The notes beneath the pieces are model-generated. The model was not told the DNA's origin and searched no databases. It saw nothing but the letters and a program-made list of their open reading frames with translations. Positions 5,962 through 7,563 of a stretch of DNA of 7,563 bases are shown here, one piece after another. Position 1 is the stretch's first letter; each line of letters opens with the position of its first letter. The DNA lies in contig JAOTYN010000201.1 in the NCBI GenBank assembly GCA_029861825.1, positions 1 to 7,563 on the forward strand. The letters run 5' to 3'. The position numbers and the translations under genes were made by a program. The stretch is from Cyclobacteriaceae bacterium (GTDB lineage Bacteria > Bacteroidota > Bacteroidia > Cytophagales > Cyclobacteriaceae).

Positions 5962-7563
5962 ATGAAAATATCTGGTTTAGTTATTGTTTTTCTTATGGGA
6001 GTGTGCCAGGTATTAGCTGTTAATCAGCAGGACAGCCTTCTTAATAAGGTCAACAACCTTAAAGGGAAGGAAAAAATTGAGGTTTTGCTGAAAATTTCAG
6101 AAAACACTAGAAGTTATGCCCCCGAGTTGTCTCTGGAATTTGCAGAGCAATCCCTTACCAATGCCACAAAATTGCAGGACTCCCTACTAATGCTGCTTTC
6201 TTTAAAAAGTTTAGGACTGACCAACTACAGCACGGGAGACTATGAATTGAGTTTGTTGAACTTCACCAGTATCCTGGAGATTCAGCAAGCCCGGAATGAC
6301 AACGAAGGTGTAGCCAGTGCATACAATAACATCGGCATTATTTATGACGAACTACAGAAGTATGCCACCGCTTTGGATTTCTATCATCGATCATTGGAGA
6401 TCAAAGAACGCGTCGGGGACATGGGCACCATAGCCAATACCATAAATAACATCGGATTCTTGTATAACAAGATTAAGAACCCCGACAAAGCCTATGAGTA
6501 TTTCTCCAGAGCCCTGGAAATTGATAAGCAGCAAAAAGATACCTTGGGGATGTTCAGTACTTTGAACAATATAGGGTTGTATTATTTTCAGCAGGAAAAG
6601 TACGACTCTGCCTTAAATTACTTTAACTCATCACTGAATATTGGCCGTAACCTTAACAACAATTACGACAAAGCTCATCTCTTTAATAATATTTCTAATA
6701 TTCATTTAAAACGCGGCAGTATTGATAGGGCCATAGCACTTTACAACAGGTCATTGGAGTTAAGTGAACCTATGGATGCCAAGGCCAGAATGATCACCAG
6801 CTACCACGGACTGGCTGAAGCCTATAAGCAACAAGGTCAATATCGCAGAGCGTTGGACTTTTACAAAAAGCAGTCGGACCTTAAAGACCTGGTATTTAAC
6901 GAACGCAATGCCCGAAAGATCACGGAAATCGAGACCAACTATCAAATTCAACAGAGGGAAAAAGAAATAGAGTTGCTGCGAAAGGAGAGCGAGATTCAAA
7001 TCCTAAGCCTTTCAAAGAACCGGGTGGTCACCTACTTTCTATTGGCCAGTTTGATCCTAATTTTTGTATTGGCAGCGGTTCTGTATCAGCGGTATCAGTT
7101 TCGACTGAAATCCAACCAGATACTGGAAAATCAAAACCAGGAGATTGCTAAAAAGAACATCGATATACTGGATAGTATCATGTACGCCAAGGGTATCCAG
7201 GACGCCATCCGACCCGATCCTGAAATATTGAAGGACGGGTTTGAAGACTATTATATATTCTCTAAAGCCCGCGACATAGTTAATGGAGATTTTTATTGGC
7301 TTGCTAACCAGGGTCCCCATTTAATCATTGCCGTGATGGATTGTACTGGCCACGGGGTACCCGGAGCGTTTATGACGGTTATGGCCAACAGTCTGTTGAA
7401 TCAAATTGTACTGGAACAAGGAACAATTCCACCTGCCAAGATCCTGGCAGCGCTCCATAAGGAAATGGCCACTACCTTGCATCAGGAAAATTATACTCAG
7501 ATTACCAATGAGGGTATGGATATTGCCATATGTTTATATAATACGAAGAGCAGGAAACTAGTC
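5962..7563 (+). CDS. TPR-repeat transmembrane protein with SpoIIE/PP2C-type serine phosphatase domain, 3' end outside window
   Basis: An ATG at 5962 opens a frame that runs 534 codons to the right edge without a stop. Residues 1-19 look like a signal peptide (VCQVLA then VNQQ). Seven TPR-like helical hairpins follow at about residues 41-320, then a predicted coiled coil rich in Glu, Lys and Gln (about 310-350), one membrane helix (355-375), and a second short coiled segment (about 378-410). A SpoIIE-type PP2C domain begins near 425, with NGDFYW (Asp443), AVMDCTGHGVPGAFM (Asp460) and NEGMDIAI (Asp520); these Asp residues are the expected metal ligands. The likely topology is TPRs in the periplasm and phosphatase in the cytoplasm. 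Such proteins are common in Bacteroidota and probably dephosphorylate a regulatory protein such as an anti-sigma-factor antagonist, but the target is not visible here. The phosphatase C-terminus is missing. It is transcribed away from the peptidase operon. Confidence 0.93.
   Translation, partial: MKISGLVIVFLMGVCQVLAVNQQDSLLNKVNNLKGKEKIEVLLKISENTRSYAPELSLEFAEQSLTNATKLQDSLLMLLSLKSLGLTNYSTGDYELSLLNFTSILEIQQARNDNEGVASAYNNIGIIYDELQKYATALDFYHRSLEIKERVGDMGTIANTINNIGFLYNKIKNPDKAYEYFSRALEIDKQQKDTLGMFSTLNNIGLYYFQQEKYDSALNYFNSSLNIGRNLNNNYDKAHLFNNISNIHLKRGSIDRAIALYNRSLELSEPMDAKARMITSYHGLAEAYKQQGQYRRALDFYKKQSDLKDLVFNERNARKITEIETNYQIQQREKEIELLRKESEIQILSLSKNRVVTYFLLASLILIFVLAAVLYQRYQFRLKSNQILENQNQEIAKKNIDILDSIMYAKGIQDAIRPDPEILKDGFEDYYIFSKARDIVNGDFYWLANQGPHLIIAVMDCTGHGVPGAFMTVMANSLLNQIVLEQGTIPPAKILAALHKEMATTLHQENYTQITNEGMDIAICLYNTKSRKLV
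6082..6921 (+). repeat. Seven TPR-like units with an exact 120-bp (40-residue) period
   Basis: Within the phosphatase gene, TPR-like units begin at residues 41, 81, 121, 161, 201, 241 and 281, with no change in spacing. The first-helix cores line up as YNNIGIIY, INNIGFLY, LNNIGLYY, FNNISNIH and YHGLAEAY at 121-281; the first two units (41 and 81) are more diverged. The second helices carry the usual Ala and aromatic positions (ATALDFYHRSLEI, KAYEYFSRALEI, SALNYFNSSLNI, RAIALYNRSLEL). The DNA is largely diverged, although AATAACATCGG recurs exactly at 6325-6335 and 6445-6455. The period is longer than the classic 34-residue TPR, as in the kinesin-light-chain-like TPR type. Confidence 0.85.

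Noticed and set aside
6760..7320. Two minus-strand frames of 79 and 87 codons opposite the phosphatase gene
   Set aside because: They are antisense to the TPR, membrane and SpoIIE segments, which are well supported in the plus-strand frame. Their hydrophobicity comes from reverse-complemented charged codons.
1..7563. CRISPR arrays, insertion sequences, tRNA or rRNA genes, phage or toxin-antitoxin modules
   Set aside because: No spaced identical repeats, transposase motifs, cloverleaf sequences or rRNA segments were recognised. The window is almost filled by ordinary coding genes.

Overview
The window looks like a chromosomal piece of a Bacteroidota bacterium, probably of the Cytophagales type. 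No start codon has a convincing Shine-Dalgarno sequence. Two short lipoproteins have Bacteroidota-like signal peptides. A TPR-transmembrane-SpoIIE phosphatase and an Ig-like protein of the LVIVD-repeat type are both familiar in that phylum. The assignment rests on reading the sequence, not on any database search.

Layout. Positions 1-5855 carry five genes on the minus strand. In transcription order they are a tiny lysine-rich lipoprotein (5855-5649), an exported S9 family (prolyl oligopeptidase/DPP-IV-like) peptidase (5591-3234), a lipoprotein gamma-glutamyltransferase (3234-1522), a YfiT/BstA-like DinB-fold putative thiol transferase (1519-977), and a secreted Ig-like-domain protein cut by the left window edge (952 to beyond 1). 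The last four are tightly packed: a 1-nt TAATG overlap, then gaps of 2 nt and 24 nt, so they very probably form one operon. The small lipoprotein may be the leader gene of that operon or a separate unit. A 57-nt gap separates it from the peptidase, and that gap contains a strong inverted repeat that also covers the peptidase start codon. A 106-bp AT-rich intergenic region (5856-5961) separates the minus-strand genes from a divergent plus-strand gene. That gene (5962 to beyond 7563) encodes an exported TPR array, one membrane helix and a SpoIIE/PP2C-type phosphatase domain, and is cut by the right edge.

How the genes may work together. Four of the five minus-strand products have export signals; the YfiT/BstA-like protein is the only one expected in the cytoplasm. 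The peptidase and the gamma-glutamyltransferase would break down peptides and gamma-glutamyl thiols in the periplasm. The YfiT/BstA-like protein belongs to a family that handles thiol adducts. A peptide or low-molecular-weight-thiol salvage role is therefore reasonable but unproven. The divergent phosphatase is a signalling protein, and nothing in the sequence ties it to the operon apart from the shared promoter region.

Nothing here amounts to a clearly new system: there is no CRISPR array, mobile element, tRNA or rRNA. The item most worth checking is the 11-bp perfect inverted repeat that buries the peptidase start codon.
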